Source of the DNA: Pedobacter schmidteae
GTDB taxonomy: Bacteria > Bacteroidota > Bacteroidia > Sphingobacteriales > Sphingobacteriaceae
Assembly: GCF_900564155.1 (NCBI RefSeq)
Contig: NZ_LS999839.1
Coordinates: forward strand, 5,639,097-5,703,096
Direction of reading: 5' to 3'
DNA length: 64,000 bases
Shown: positions 34,672 to 44,181 of the stretch, one piece after another
Layout: each line of letters begins with the position of its first letter
Numbering within the stretch: the first letter of the stretch is position 1
Program-made: the position numbers and the translations under genes
The notes under the pieces: model-generated
Database searches by the model: none
Told to the model about the DNA's origin: nothing
The model's input: only the letters and a program-made list of their open reading frames with translations

Positions 34672-35688
34672 TTAGTTTTTAACCATGGTATAAATACCCG
34701 TCTTATCGTCGGCATTTATCGTCAGTGTAAGGGTATAATTTCCTGCAGCAGTCACCTTGATATTGGCCGCACCATTTCCGATAGTTATACTCCAGTCGTA
34801 ATTCCTTCTGAACTTAAATTCTCCTACCGAGAGATTCGTTTTAAGGCGGTATTGGTTAGTTCCGTCATTTATAAATTTCATATCAGTATCCAAAAACCAA
34901 CCACTACCCGGCACAGCATCTCCAATGATAGACCAACGGGTGGCAGCTGCCAGTGACCATACATTGGTATTCAGGTCTACCGTTAGCAGCTGTGGCCCGG
35001 CGGCTAACGCTTTAAAGTTCCCACCGGTTTTACTTAGTTTACCACCACCGGCATCCCCATAGGATACATCCCATTTTTTGGCCGGCGTTACCTTAAATTC
35101 CGAATTGGCAGCTACAAAATTGATTATACCTGTATAAATCCCATTACCTGTTGGCGAAATCAAACTATCGGCCGTTAAAATATCCCATCCCTGATAAGCT
35201 CCAGGAACATACACCCAATTGGTCAACGGAAATGGTCGTGCACTAAGAGTAACCACATTACTATATACCGGATCTACTTTACTCGATATACTGGATTTAA
35301 TTCTGATCTCGACATCCGAACTGCTTCCTGTTGATAAATTAAGTGCCAGCAGCAGGTTGTTGAAATCAAAGCCATTAAAAGCTTTGATTTTGACCTTAGG
35401 TTCCAGTATAAGCTCTTTTGTGTTACCCGCCGCAAAGTTCTGTCCCTTTGGCGACAACTGTAACGTGTTGGAAATAATTGCCTGATAACCAAAATTAGCC
35501 TCATCCATAGTAAAGGTAATCACATTGGTGGTTAGCATGGTTTTATCCAACACTACCGATTGCGCCGATGATTTTAATGCCGCTCCTGTTCCTGCCCCGG
35601 CAACAACCGCTTGCTCATCCTTTTTACAGGACCATAGTCCTATAGCAATTATGCTAAGGCTAATGGATTTCAAAATAAATGACTTCAT
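34672..35688 (-). CDS. SusE/SusF-like outer-membrane starch-binding lipoprotein
   Basis: A 338-residue lipoprotein, signal MKSFILKSISLSIIAIGLWS followed by CKKDEQ. The N-terminal SusE-like domain spans about 40-150 (VVLDKTMLTTNVITFTM, NLSTGSSSDVEIRIKSSISS) and two CBM-like repeats follow: one from VYVPGAYQGWD and one from WSIIGDAVPGSGWFLDTDMK, each with the Trp pattern of SusE/SusF starch-binding modules. It would hold starch at the cell surface. It lies between SusD (10 bases upstream) and GH65 (14 bases downstream). Confidence 0.88.
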   Translation of the reverse strand: MKSFILKSISLSIIAIGLWSCKKDEQAVVAGAGTGAALKSSAQSVVLDKTMLTTNVITFTMDEANFGYQAIISNTLQLSPKGQNFAAGNTKELILEPKVKIKAFNGFDFNNLLLALNLSTGSSSDVEIRIKSSISSKVDPVYSNVVTLSARPFPLTNWVYVPGAYQGWDILTADSLISPTGNGIYTGIINFVAANSEFKVTPAKKWDVSYGDAGGGKLSKTGGNFKALAAGPQLLTVDLNTNVWSLAAATRWSIIGDAVPGSGWFLDTDMKFINDGTNQYRLKTNLSVGEFKFRRNYDWSITIGNGAANIKVTAAGNYTLTLTINADDKTGIYTMVKN

Positions 35689-35698
35689 CTTTTAAATA

Positions 35699-37297
35699 TT
35701 AATATCCTGTGTTTTGGGTTAAATTCCGGTTGGCGGTCACGTCTGATAACGGCAAAGGCAATAAAGCCCTGAAATCTTCCAGTGATTTACCAGCCTTTAC
35801 CCCACCTTTCCATGGCCATAAATAAGTCGATCCGGTAAATCTGCCGAAACGGATCAGGTCGGTACGACGATAACCTTCCAAATACAGCTCCTTGCCCCGT
35901 TCATTCAAAATATCGTTCAGTGTGATAGTTGTCACATTGCCCGAGGTATTTCCATAAGCCCTTTGCCGCAAGGCGTTAAAATAAATCAGCGCCTGTCCGG
36001 TCGAGCCGCCCGTTCCACCGCGCAAAACAGCTTCAGCATACATCAGGTAAACATCGGCCAGCCTTAGCAAAGGAAAATCCAACGAACTCAGCATCCCGTC
36101 CTGCGAACCTCCCGGTGCTCCGGTTGAACTCACATTTCTGAATTTTGTAGTCCTTAAACCATCATTAGTAGCAGAAATATCATCATTGGCTACTTTTGTA
36201 CCGAAAAACATGGCCCGCTTATCTGTATTGCCGCTATAGTCGCCAAACAGTAACGGCAAGGTACTTTTGGTACGATAGCCACTCCATCCACCACCAGGCA
36301 CTCCAAAAGATGCCGGGTTCATCCCCGGATCTATGTTACCATTGATGATAAATGTGGTACCACCATAAGTTTGGGTTTTAAACCCATCGTAATTGATAGA
36401 CAGGATAATCTCTTTACTAGTTTTATCGTTATCGGTCAGAAACAGATTTTTGTAGTTACCAGCTAGTGTATACCCCGCTCCAATCACCTTACTGGCATAA
36501 GTAACGGCTTCGGTATATTTACCTTGCCCGGCGCCCAGGTATACTTCCGAATTCAGGTAAATACGTGCCAGAATGGTCCATGCCGCAGCACGGTCAGCAC
36601 GTCCGTATTCATTGGTCATTGGCGCTGCAAGCTCATTTTCTATCGCTTTAAGTTCCGATTCTACATATTTAAATAGTTCAGGGCGTTTTATCTGTTTTGG
36701 GTTTACCTTTCCAATCTCATCTTCTTCCGTCAGAAAAGGAGGATTACCATATAGATCCATCAGCACACTGTACTGATAAGCCCGCAAAAATCTGGCTTCC
36801 GTACGGTATAAATTGATATCGCCTACAGCAGTTCCCGTAATCCCCCGGCTACTTAATTTTTCGGGCGTACTTTCCCTTAAAAACTCATTGGCTAATGTAA
36901 TCTGGTAAATGCACCTGGCATATAAACCTTTTACCATAATATTATCAGGTCCCGGCGTTCCATAGGTAGCATCAGGTACACCAGGATCAGGCCATGCACA
37001 GGTCGACTCGTCACTGGTCAGTTCCTGCAAATTCCAATATTGTCTTAAAAAGTCGGTCTGCGCCGGATCAAAACCTGCCAAATCACCAATTAAGCTACCT
37101 GGTCCTTTTGTGCCTACCAAAGCCCAGGCTGCATATATCTTTACAAACGACTGTTTATATCCCTCCGGAGTGCTATACACCTGATCGGCTATGATGTCAT
37201 TGGTAGGCACCAAATTCAGACTGTCTTTTTTGCAGGAAACTACTACTGTTGCCAGTATAAGCAAAGTAGCGGTATATATTTTATATCTATTGCTCAT
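35699..37297 (-). CDS. susD: SusD-family starch-binding lipoprotein
   Basis: A 532-residue SusD/RagB lipoprotein with signal MSNRYKIYTATLLILATVVV then SCKKDS. Motifs: EARFLRAYQYSVLMDLYGNP (about 166), LLRLADVYLMYAEAVLRGGT (about 408) and ERGKELYLEGYRRTDLIRFG (about 462). The WNLQELTSDESTCAW stretch near 88 is typical of SusD homologues in starch loci. It binds maltooligosaccharides at the outer membrane together with SusC; substrate is inferred from the amylase, SusE-like and GH65 neighbours. Begins 15 bases after the SusC stop. Confidence 0.93.
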   Translation of the reverse strand: MSNRYKIYTATLLILATVVVSCKKDSLNLVPTNDIIADQVYSTPEGYKQSFVKIYAAWALVGTKGPGSLIGDLAGFDPAQTDFLRQYWNLQELTSDESTCAWPDPGVPDATYGTPGPDNIMVKGLYARCIYQITLANEFLRESTPEKLSSRGITGTAVGDINLYRTEARFLRAYQYSVLMDLYGNPPFLTEEDEIGKVNPKQIKRPELFKYVESELKAIENELAAPMTNEYGRADRAAAWTILARIYLNSEVYLGAGQGKYTEAVTYASKVIGAGYTLAGNYKNLFLTDNDKTSKEIILSINYDGFKTQTYGGTTFIINGNIDPGMNPASFGVPGGGWSGYRTKSTLPLLFGDYSGNTDKRAMFFGTKVANDDISATNDGLRTTKFRNVSSTGAPGGSQDGMLSSLDFPLLRLADVYLMYAEAVLRGGTGGSTGQALIYFNALRQRAYGNTSGNVTTITLNDILNERGKELYLEGYRRTDLIRFGRFTGSTYLWPWKGGVKAGKSLEDFRALLPLPLSDVTANRNLTQNTGY

Positions 37298-37312
37298 CTC
37301 TTTATCCTTTAT

Positions 37313-40264
37313 TTAAAAACCAACATTTACACCCAGCGTATAAGTTCTGGGCCTTGGATATAAATTATAATCAATCCCCGTAAACTGCTCAGGATCGACA
37401 CCTTTGTAATCGGTTATCACAAATACATTCTGGCAGTTGGCCGAGATAGAAAGTGTGGCTGTTCCCGTTTTTGACAAGCGGCCGGCATTAAAATTCAAGC
37501 CCAGGTTATCCATTTTCAAGAAAGAAGCATTCTTCAGGTAATAATCACTTTTGTATTGATTATTTACAAACCGGGTGGTATAAATATCTGTGCTTGCATT
37601 GTTGATGTATTTGTCGTTCATCATAAAACGGCTTACCCCAAACTGCGACGACACGTTATCATACAGATAAGCCCCCAGGTTGGAACGCAATACTGTACTC
37701 AAAGTCCATTTGCGGTAGTTGAATGAAGTATTGAAACCCATTACATAAATCGGGGCCGGCGATTTGTAAAATCTTCTGTCATCGTCTCCAAGCTTCCCAT
37801 CGCCACTAAGGTCTTCATATACACCTTCCAGCGGATTTCCAGAGGCATCATAAACCTGTTTATACAACAGAAAAGCATAAGGCTCCCGTCCAATGGTATT
37901 AAACTGGATATAATTGTCGATACCCCCGGTAATGCCTCTGGCTTGTAGTTTAAAGTTTGGATTATTGTCCAATGTTAAATTGGTAACCTTATTTTTGTTG
38001 TAGGAGATGTTAAAACCAATATCCCAGTTTACATTTTCGCCTTTCAGCACCGCCAGGTTAATGCTGGCCTCTATCCCCTTATTTTCCATATTGCCTACAT
38101 TGGTCAGCAACTGATTACTGAAATTGGTGCCAATCGGAATCTCTACAGTCGCCAGCAGATCCTTTGTTTTTTTATAGTACGCATCTATGCTTCCATAAAT
38201 GCGTCCATCTAGAAAGCCGTAATCCAGCCCCACATTGTAAGTGGTGGTCGACTCCCAGCGCAGGTCCTTATCATAAGGAAGCGGACTATACACATGATAA
38301 AAACTATCGCCAATCTGGTACTGTGCCTGATCAACACTACTGTTATAATTGGGCAGATAGCTGTAATTGCCTATGCCGTCTTTATTTCCGGTTTCGCCAT
38401 AGCTGAGTCTGATTTTGAGGTCGGAAAGTGTTTTACTGTCTTTCAGAAAAGCTTCTTCTTTTACACGCCAGGTAAAGGCTGCCGAAGGGAAATACCCCCA
38501 ACGGCCCGCAGGATTAAACTTAGAAGATCCATCTGCACGAATAGTACCCGATAAAATATAACGGTTGGCAAGCGTATAAATGAAACGCCCATAGTACGAT
38601 TGCAGTTTATTACGCTGCACATCGAAAGGGAAATTGGGCAAGGTTTGTACTTGTCCCAAGGCATTATACAGCGGCAAACCATAAGTTTTTTTCGAGTTAT
38701 CGTAATACCCCACACCCGCAGTAATGTTAAAATTACTGTTGATACTGGCCACATCTTTGGTATAGTTAAGATAAGCCTCTGCAAACTTATCCTGCTGGGT
38801 GCCCAGGTAGGCCTGCGAAAAGCCTTTTGTCAAATAATAATAAGCCGCTTCTGCAGGTACATTAGTTAAGCCCTGGCCTTTAGCAACATCATAACCTACG
38901 TTTACATTGGCATGCAGTTCGGGCAGGAAGTGAAAGGAATAATCCAGCTGTAAATTACCATAGCTACGATCAGCCTTACCGTTATTGACATACTGTTCCA
39001 ATAGTGAAACCGGGTTTCGTGGCGTGCTTACATTCGGTACGGTGCCGCTGACCCATTCAAAATAGTTACCAAACTGATTGTTGGCATGTACGGACTGTGT
39101 AGGGTCGAAAGCAATGGCATTGGGTACCGCCAGTTGATTGGCAAAACGGGTATTGGATATCGTTCCTTTCAGGTTCAAATCAATCTTTAAGTGATTATCC
39201 AGCAAAGAAGGTATTAAACGAATTCCCCCGGTTCCTCTTTTTAAACGATCGGTCCGCAACAATCCTTTTTGATCAAGATAACCAGCCGAAATCCGGTAAG
39301 GTACCTTATGGAAAGTGCCAGACAGGCTCAGGTTGTTGTCAGTAGCAAAAGCATTGTCATAAATCTCATTCTGCCAGTCGGTATTGGCCGTTCCTAACAA
39401 CGCCTTTGTAGCTGCTGTTCCATTTTCGTTTACATAAGCCCGCACCTGATCGGCAGAGAGCACACTCACTTTTCTAGCCACAGTAGCGTAAGAATTATTA
39501 GTACTGAAGTTAAATACCGGCGCTGCCCCACCACCTTTTTTGGTGGTAATCAGGATAACTCCATTGGAAGCCCTGGAGCCATAAATGGCGGTTGCATTGG
39601 CATCTTTCAGCACCGTAAAACTCTCGATATCATTAGGGTTGATAAGCGAAAGCTGACTGGACGATCCGCTGATGCCTTCACCACTTAAAGGAATCCCATC
39701 TATAACATAAAGGGGAGCGTTACTGGCATTTAAAGAAGCGCCACCACGGATGCGAATAGTACCGGCCGAGCCTGGCTGTCCGCCACCCGGAATAATAGTT
39801 ACCCCGGCCACTTTCCCCTGTATCAGCTGATCGGGTGTAGTAATGGTACCATGCTGAAAATCTTTTGCCGTTACGGCCGTTACCGCACCGGTAAGGTTTT
39901 TCCGGGTACTAGTGCCGTAACCGATAACAACCACCTCGGTCAATTTCCTGGCATCGGGCACCAGGTTAAAATTCATCTGGCTGCTGCCCGAAACCGCAAC
40001 AGGCTTCTCGAGGCTTTCATAGCCTACATAACTGGCCACCAGTGTAATGTTTCCATTTTGCAGACCGCTCATCTGGTAGTTGCCTTTCACATCGGTAGCC
40101 GTACTCCGGGTTGTTCCTTTAACAACCACAGAAGCCCCGGGGAGGCCTTGTCCGGTTTCATCAAGTACTTTGCCTGATACCGTTCCGGTTTGCGCATTCG
40201 CTTTTAGTACGGTAAAAAATAACAGTACTAAAAACCCCCGTTTTAACAGTAGTGATCCATTCAT
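37313..40264 (-). CDS. susC: SusC-family TonB-dependent maltooligosaccharide transporter
   Basis: A 983-residue outer-membrane transporter without an STN domain. Signal peptide MNGSLLLKRGFLVLLFFTVL, CarboxypepD_reg at about 28-105 (VSGKVLDETGQGLPGASVVV), SusC signature LTEVVVIGYGTSTRKNLTGA, plug ending ATAIYGSRASNGVILITTKK, barrel ending RPRTYTLGVNVGF. It imports starch breakdown products made by the surface amylase; the substrate is inferred from context. It lies 33 bases after the amylase gene and 15 bases before SusD. Confidence 0.94.
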   Translation of the reverse strand: MNGSLLLKRGFLVLLFFTVLKANAQTGTVSGKVLDETGQGLPGASVVVKGTTRSTATDVKGNYQMSGLQNGNITLVASYVGYESLEKPVAVSGSSQMNFNLVPDARKLTEVVVIGYGTSTRKNLTGAVTAVTAKDFQHGTITTPDQLIQGKVAGVTIIPGGGQPGSAGTIRIRGGASLNASNAPLYVIDGIPLSGEGISGSSSQLSLINPNDIESFTVLKDANATAIYGSRASNGVILITTKKGGGAAPVFNFSTNNSYATVARKVSVLSADQVRAYVNENGTAATKALLGTANTDWQNEIYDNAFATDNNLSLSGTFHKVPYRISAGYLDQKGLLRTDRLKRGTGGIRLIPSLLDNHLKIDLNLKGTISNTRFANQLAVPNAIAFDPTQSVHANNQFGNYFEWVSGTVPNVSTPRNPVSLLEQYVNNGKADRSYGNLQLDYSFHFLPELHANVNVGYDVAKGQGLTNVPAEAAYYYLTKGFSQAYLGTQQDKFAEAYLNYTKDVASINSNFNITAGVGYYDNSKKTYGLPLYNALGQVQTLPNFPFDVQRNKLQSYYGRFIYTLANRYILSGTIRADGSSKFNPAGRWGYFPSAAFTWRVKEEAFLKDSKTLSDLKIRLSYGETGNKDGIGNYSYLPNYNSSVDQAQYQIGDSFYHVYSPLPYDKDLRWESTTTYNVGLDYGFLDGRIYGSIDAYYKKTKDLLATVEIPIGTNFSNQLLTNVGNMENKGIEASINLAVLKGENVNWDIGFNISYNKNKVTNLTLDNNPNFKLQARGITGGIDNYIQFNTIGREPYAFLLYKQVYDASGNPLEGVYEDLSGDGKLGDDDRRFYKSPAPIYVMGFNTSFNYRKWTLSTVLRSNLGAYLYDNVSSQFGVSRFMMNDKYINNASTDIYTTRFVNNQYKSDYYLKNASFLKMDNLGLNFNAGRLSKTGTATLSISANCQNVFVITDYKGVDPEQFTGIDYNLYPRPRTYTLGVNVGF

Positions 40265-40297
40265 ACGTTAAGCTTATTATTATATTTGGTTGATATT

Positions 40298-41878
40298 TTA
40301 TTTTTCAATTTGCCATACCTGCACCCCATAAGCAGGTAATGTAGCAACTACCACATCGGCATTTACCTTTGCAGTAGCTTGACTAAAAAGCGGCTTAAGC
40401 TTCTTAGTTCCTGTGTTTTTTATTGTAAATACTTGTTCATTGTCCGACAGGTTTACAGCAATCAGCACCTGTTTCTTATCCAGCGTCCTGCTAAAAGTAT
40501 ACACCTGTTTATTGTTGTTGGATAAGGTTTTGTAAGCACCATTAATCAATGCTGCATTTTTCTTTCTTAGGCCAATCAGTTTTTTATAAAAGCTCCATAA
40601 CGAAGCAGAGTCTCCTTTTTGCTCTTCGTAAGAAATACCATCGTTACTTTTCACCGTACTGGTATCCCACCATGGTCCACTGTTTTTGTACCAGAATGAC
40701 ATGCCATTACCTTCGGCATTTTTATACCATTCAAACGCTTCCCGCGAAGGGATTTCGTTGGCATCGGTAATACCGCCATATTTACCAAACCAGGTGTCGC
40801 CCAGCATACCAATCTCCTGGCCATAATAAATGGAAGGCACACCACCTATCAGCAGGTTCAAAGCAGCACCAACACGTTCCTTTCCTGCATTCTGTTTTAC
40901 TACCGTTGCAAAACGGGCAATGTCGTGATTTTCAATAAACACAATCTGCTGTTTGCCCTTAGGTGTCATTGCAAAAGTAGTATCGGCATAAGCAGCAATT
41001 TTACCCTTATTGAAAGATGGGATAGCCTGCTGGATACGGAAGGCAAAAACACGGTCTACTGCTGCCTTTTCCAGATAATCGATGCCATACGAGCCCCAAT
41101 TGGCTTGTTCGGCCATAATGGTCAGCTTAGGATTTACCTGTTTCAGCTTGTTGATCAACGGCACCCAGAAAGTACTGAAAAGATTGCTTAACCGCTTCTT
41201 ATTGTCCAGGTCGTCCATCATATGATCCAACCTGTAGCCATCTACCCCATCATCAAAATTGCCATCTCCATTAGGGTCCAGCCAAAACTTAAACAGTTTA
41301 TAATTGTATTCGTGCACCGCCTTACTGTTTAAATTTACAGTCGTAATTTTACGTACTGTTCCATCGTACCCCTTTAGTTCGGTAATGTCGTATACAATGG
41401 TTGAAGGTTTAGTTTGCGCCTTATCGTCATAAAGGATATAGTCAGAATATTTCGAAGCAGGGTTGTTCAAGGATTCTTTATACCAGGCATGGTCTTCGGT
41501 TACGTATTGGGTTTCCATATCCATATAGATTTTCATCCCTCTTTTGTGGATTTCCTTTACCAGTGAAATATAGTCTTCCATGGTGCCATACCTCGGATCA
41601 ATTTTATCGAAGTTGCTGGAGTAATAATTGTGGTAATAAACCGATTCGTACAAAGGAGTCATCAAAATAGAAGTGATGCCCAGCTCCTGCAGGTAAGGCA
41701 ATTTTTCTTTTAAACCTTTTAAATCACCATGGTTATCGCCATTGGCATCGTAAAAGCTCCGTTGAAAAACATGATACATCACTTCATCGGCAGGCATTTT
41801 ATTTAGTTGCGCGCTACAACTCAGCGCCAAAAAGGCGATAATTATTAATCCAGTAATGCTTCGTGTAAGTCCCTTCAT
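40298..41878 (-). CDS. GH13 alpha-amylase-family lipoprotein (SusG/SusA-like)
   Basis: A 526-residue secreted alpha-glucan hydrolase, signal MKGLTRSITGLIIIAFLALS with acylated Cys21. The (beta/alpha)8 catalytic landmarks are VFQRSFYDANGDNHGDLKGL (38-57), nucleophile Asp218 in GVDGYRLDHMMDD, acid/base Glu257 in IMAEQANW, and Asp319 in FIENHDIARF. A C-terminal all-beta domain ends VWQIEK. The nucleophile motif is RLDH rather than the commoner R-D-A, as in cyclomaltodextrinase/neopullulanase-like members, so the exact specificity is open. First gene of the operon. Confidence 0.92.
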   Translation of the reverse strand: MKGLTRSITGLIIIAFLALSCSAQLNKMPADEVMYHVFQRSFYDANGDNHGDLKGLKEKLPYLQELGITSILMTPLYESVYYHNYYSSNFDKIDPRYGTMEDYISLVKEIHKRGMKIYMDMETQYVTEDHAWYKESLNNPASKYSDYILYDDKAQTKPSTIVYDITELKGYDGTVRKITTVNLNSKAVHEYNYKLFKFWLDPNGDGNFDDGVDGYRLDHMMDDLDNKKRLSNLFSTFWVPLINKLKQVNPKLTIMAEQANWGSYGIDYLEKAAVDRVFAFRIQQAIPSFNKGKIAAYADTTFAMTPKGKQQIVFIENHDIARFATVVKQNAGKERVGAALNLLIGGVPSIYYGQEIGMLGDTWFGKYGGITDANEIPSREAFEWYKNAEGNGMSFWYKNSGPWWDTSTVKSNDGISYEEQKGDSASLWSFYKKLIGLRKKNAALINGAYKTLSNNNKQVYTFSRTLDKKQVLIAVNLSDNEQVFTIKNTGTKKLKPLFSQATAKVNADVVVATLPAYGVQVWQIEK

Positions 41879-41958
41879 AAAATATTTGGTTTTCTGGTTT
41901 TGTTCCCCGGTTAATAAGTTGTATCAAATTCCTGAGCGCGTACAAAATAGTTTAGTTG

Positions 41959-41989
41959 TGAGGCTGTGCGAAAATTTCGCACAGCCTCA
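41959..41989. terminator. Perfect 15-bp hairpin after the PhyH gene
   Basis: TGAGGCTGTGCGAAA and TTTCGCACAGCCTCA pair fully around a single A. It lies 12 bases after the PhyH stop codon on the minus strand and upstream of the amylase start, so it separates the two transcription units. No T tract, so termination efficiency is uncertain. Confidence 0.6.
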
Positions 41990-42001
41990 TGAACCGCATG
42001 T

Positions 42002-42826
42002 CTACAACAACAACGGATTCAGTTCTGAGTCGGCAAGCTCACCAGGTGCTTTCCCCATCAGCCATGCCTGACGGTCATTTTCCTGCCATTTGTGCTGAGG
42101 CTCCGTTACCTTTGCCCCATCAGCAAAATAAATGATGGTCATTACTTCACGCATCCTGTCTGAACTATTGCCCGGCGCATTGTGAATGGTATAACCACGA
42201 TGCCAGGTAGCATCACCCGCTTTCATAGATGCGGGTCTGGATATCTCAAAACCTTTCTCACGCACATGATCTTCAAAAGCATTTTCCGACTCATCAGAAA
42301 TGATAAAATCAAAAACATTATCATTTTTATGAGATCCCGATGCAAAAGTCAACATCCCCATCTCCGAATTTGGAATATCTACCAAAGGCATCCACATTGT
42401 AATGGTGTTATTGGTATCCAATGGCCAGTAGTTCTGATCCTGATGCCATGGTGTCGGTCCACCACCCGGTTCTTTAAATAAAGCTTGGTCATGATACAAC
42501 CTTACATTTTTTACGCCCAGTAAATCGGCTGCAATCTTTGCAAACCTTTTGGCCAGCACATATTTTTTTACGGCCTCATCTCCACGCCACAAATTCATGA
42601 TCTGCAAAAATGCCTTACCGTAAGTATCCCGATCTTCCAGCTTTCTTTTTTCTTCGTTGTATTTTGCCGCAGCACTGCTAATCACCTGTTGGTACACAGC
42701 AGCTTCTTCAGAACTGATCACCTGTTTAATCAGTGTATGTCCTTTTTCCTGAAATTCGTCGATTTTTTCCTTAGGAGTTTCTTTCAAATCATTAAGATCC
42801 GGTAGTTGCATATTTTCTGCTTTCAT
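42002..42826 (-). CDS. Phytanoyl-CoA dioxygenase-family Fe(II)/2-oxoglutarate oxygenase
   Basis: A 274-residue cytoplasmic non-haem iron oxygenase of the PhyH family. The 2-His-1-carboxylate iron site is visible: His128 and Asp130 in TPWHQDQNYWPLD, and His215 in RGYTIHNAPGN; the 2-oxoglutarate-binding Arg is in SSDRMREVMTI. Length is typical. Substrate unknown; bacterial members hydroxylate very varied small molecules. It is a single gene between the starch operon and an AraC regulator, with a 353-base region upstream that holds a small repeat element. Confidence 0.88.
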   Translation of the reverse strand: MKAENMQLPDLNDLKETPKEKIDEFQEKGHTLIKQVISSEEAAVYQQVISSAAAKYNEEKRKLEDRDTYGKAFLQIMNLWRGDEAVKKYVLAKRFAKIAADLLGVKNVRLYHDQALFKEPGGGPTPWHQDQNYWPLDTNNTITMWMPLVDIPNSEMGMLTFASGSHKNDNVFDFIISDESENAFEDHVREKGFEISRPASMKAGDATWHRGYTIHNAPGNSSDRMREVMTIIYFADGAKVTEPQHKWQENDRQAWLMGKAPGELADSELNPLLL

Positions 42827-43179
42827 CTCTTTAATTTATTTTGATTCGTGATATGAAGCTTTCCAAAAAGGCAGGTTTTGCTGTTTTATCTGCAGTTTGT
42901 CATCCTGAATTGTCATGCCGGCGAATGCCGGTATCAGAACTCCGTTTAAACACGATTTTATAGCACCTGTAATATTCTGAATACGCATTGGTTGCGAAAC
43001 AAAATAAACTCAGGATGATGTTCCCTTCTTTTTGACCAGTTTCAATTAATAATTGGTTAAATCAAAGTAAAGCCAATAAGCCCGCTAAAAAAATGAAGAA
43101 ATTACTAATAAAATGGTGTATTTTATCCAAACACCCTTTAAATTAAAAAAATCAAGATAAATATTTCAGTTCCGAATAC
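42827..43179. other. 353-base intergenic region with dispersed-repeat remnants
   Basis: Between the starts/ends of PhyH and AraC genes, no convincing gene is seen. It contains GTCATGCCGGCGAATGCCGG (42912-42931), which folds as CCGGC-GAAT-GCCGG. An inverted pair TCATCCTGA (42900-42908) and TCAGGATGA (43010-43018) lies around it. This looks like a REP-like or MITE-like remnant of ~120 bases. The last 120 bases are AT-rich and hold no recognisable signal. Confidence 0.45.
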
Positions 43180-44052
43180 CTATCCTTCGCTGATATAGCC
43201 AACCATAAACTTCTTTCTATAACCCAATGGGCTCAACCCCATTTTTGATTTAAACACCTTATAAAAATGCGAGACATCAGTAAAACCACTATTGAAAGCA
43301 ATATCAGATACTGGCTTGTCAGTTTCTATCAATTGTTGCGTAGCATAATTGAGGCGGTATTGAATCACCATCTCCATAAAGGTTTTGCGGGTCATCTTTT
43401 TAAAGTACTTGCAAAAGGCATTGGTGGTCATGTTGGTCAACGCAGCAGCTTCATTTAAAGTAACCTGCTTCCTGAAATTTTCGACCAGATAAGCCAGTAC
43501 CGGATTAATCCGCTTTTGCTCTACCAGGCTCAAGCGGGCTACGTCGGGCTCTTTATCCAGTAACACCAGTCTGGACGACTGGCTCAGCTGGTACAATATC
43601 CTCAAAAACTCGATCAGTATGTTAAAACTATTATGCTGTTCCATATTTAATATAGCAGTATATACCTCCTCAAATGTTTCCGCATCGAACCATATTCCGT
43701 TAACGGCTTTCTGAAACATGGATTTAATAGGCGCATTCTCGGCCTTATCAAAAAAACTATCCCCCAAAAAATCAGCTGTAAACTGTATCACTATTGCTTT
43801 TGCTTCAGGCTGTTTCTCGGGCACCAATTTCCAGCAATGAGGCAAGTTAGGGCCCAATAGCACCATATCCCCGGCTTTAAAATCGGCCATGTGGTTCCCT
43901 ATATAACGCTTGCCTTTACCTTCCAAAATCAGGGTCAGTTCATATTCCGCATGGAAATGATAGGGAGCCTTAAAAGCTTCATCGCCAAAAGCCCGGATGA
44001 GGAAAGATTGCTCACTTGCGGGCTGAACAATCTCTGGTGTAGCTCTAGTCAT
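43180..44052 (-). CDS. AraC-family regulator with N-terminal cupin domain
   Basis: A 290-residue regulator: a cupin sensor at about 25-100 (APYHFHAEYELTLILEGKGK then FKAGDMVLLGPNLPHCW) and two helix-turn-helix motifs at about 185-285 (VTLNEAAALTNMTTNAFCKY; PVSDIAFNSGFTDVSHFYKV then FKSKMGLSPLGYR). Such proteins usually activate sugar-use genes on binding a small ligand. It is divergent from the esterase-dehydrogenase-esterase-transporter operon (129-base gap), which is its most likely target. Confidence 0.92.
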   Translation of the reverse strand: MTRATPEIVQPASEQSFLIRAFGDEAFKAPYHFHAEYELTLILEGKGKRYIGNHMADFKAGDMVLLGPNLPHCWKLVPEKQPEAKAIVIQFTADFLGDSFFDKAENAPIKSMFQKAVNGIWFDAETFEEVYTAILNMEQHNSFNILIEFLRILYQLSQSSRLVLLDKEPDVARLSLVEQKRINPVLAYLVENFRKQVTLNEAAALTNMTTNAFCKYFKKMTRKTFMEMVIQYRLNYATQQLIETDKPVSDIAFNSGFTDVSHFYKVFKSKMGLSPLGYRKKFMVGYISEG

Positions 44053-44181
44053 TGTTGTTTTTTAATAGCAATATAGGATATCCGGAGAAAAAAGGACAAT
44101 ATATCCCACTTTTGTGACAAATTCCGCATTGTATCTGTAACTTATTAGCCCGTATTTTGAAATAACCAGAATACCTGAACA

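Noticed and set aside
42853..42966. Short plus-strand frame in the PhyH-AraC gap (starts MKLSKKAGFAVLSAVCH)
   Set aside because: It begins like a signal peptide but then runs through the REP-like hairpin at 42912 and ends after about 37 codons; the resemblance is probably chance.
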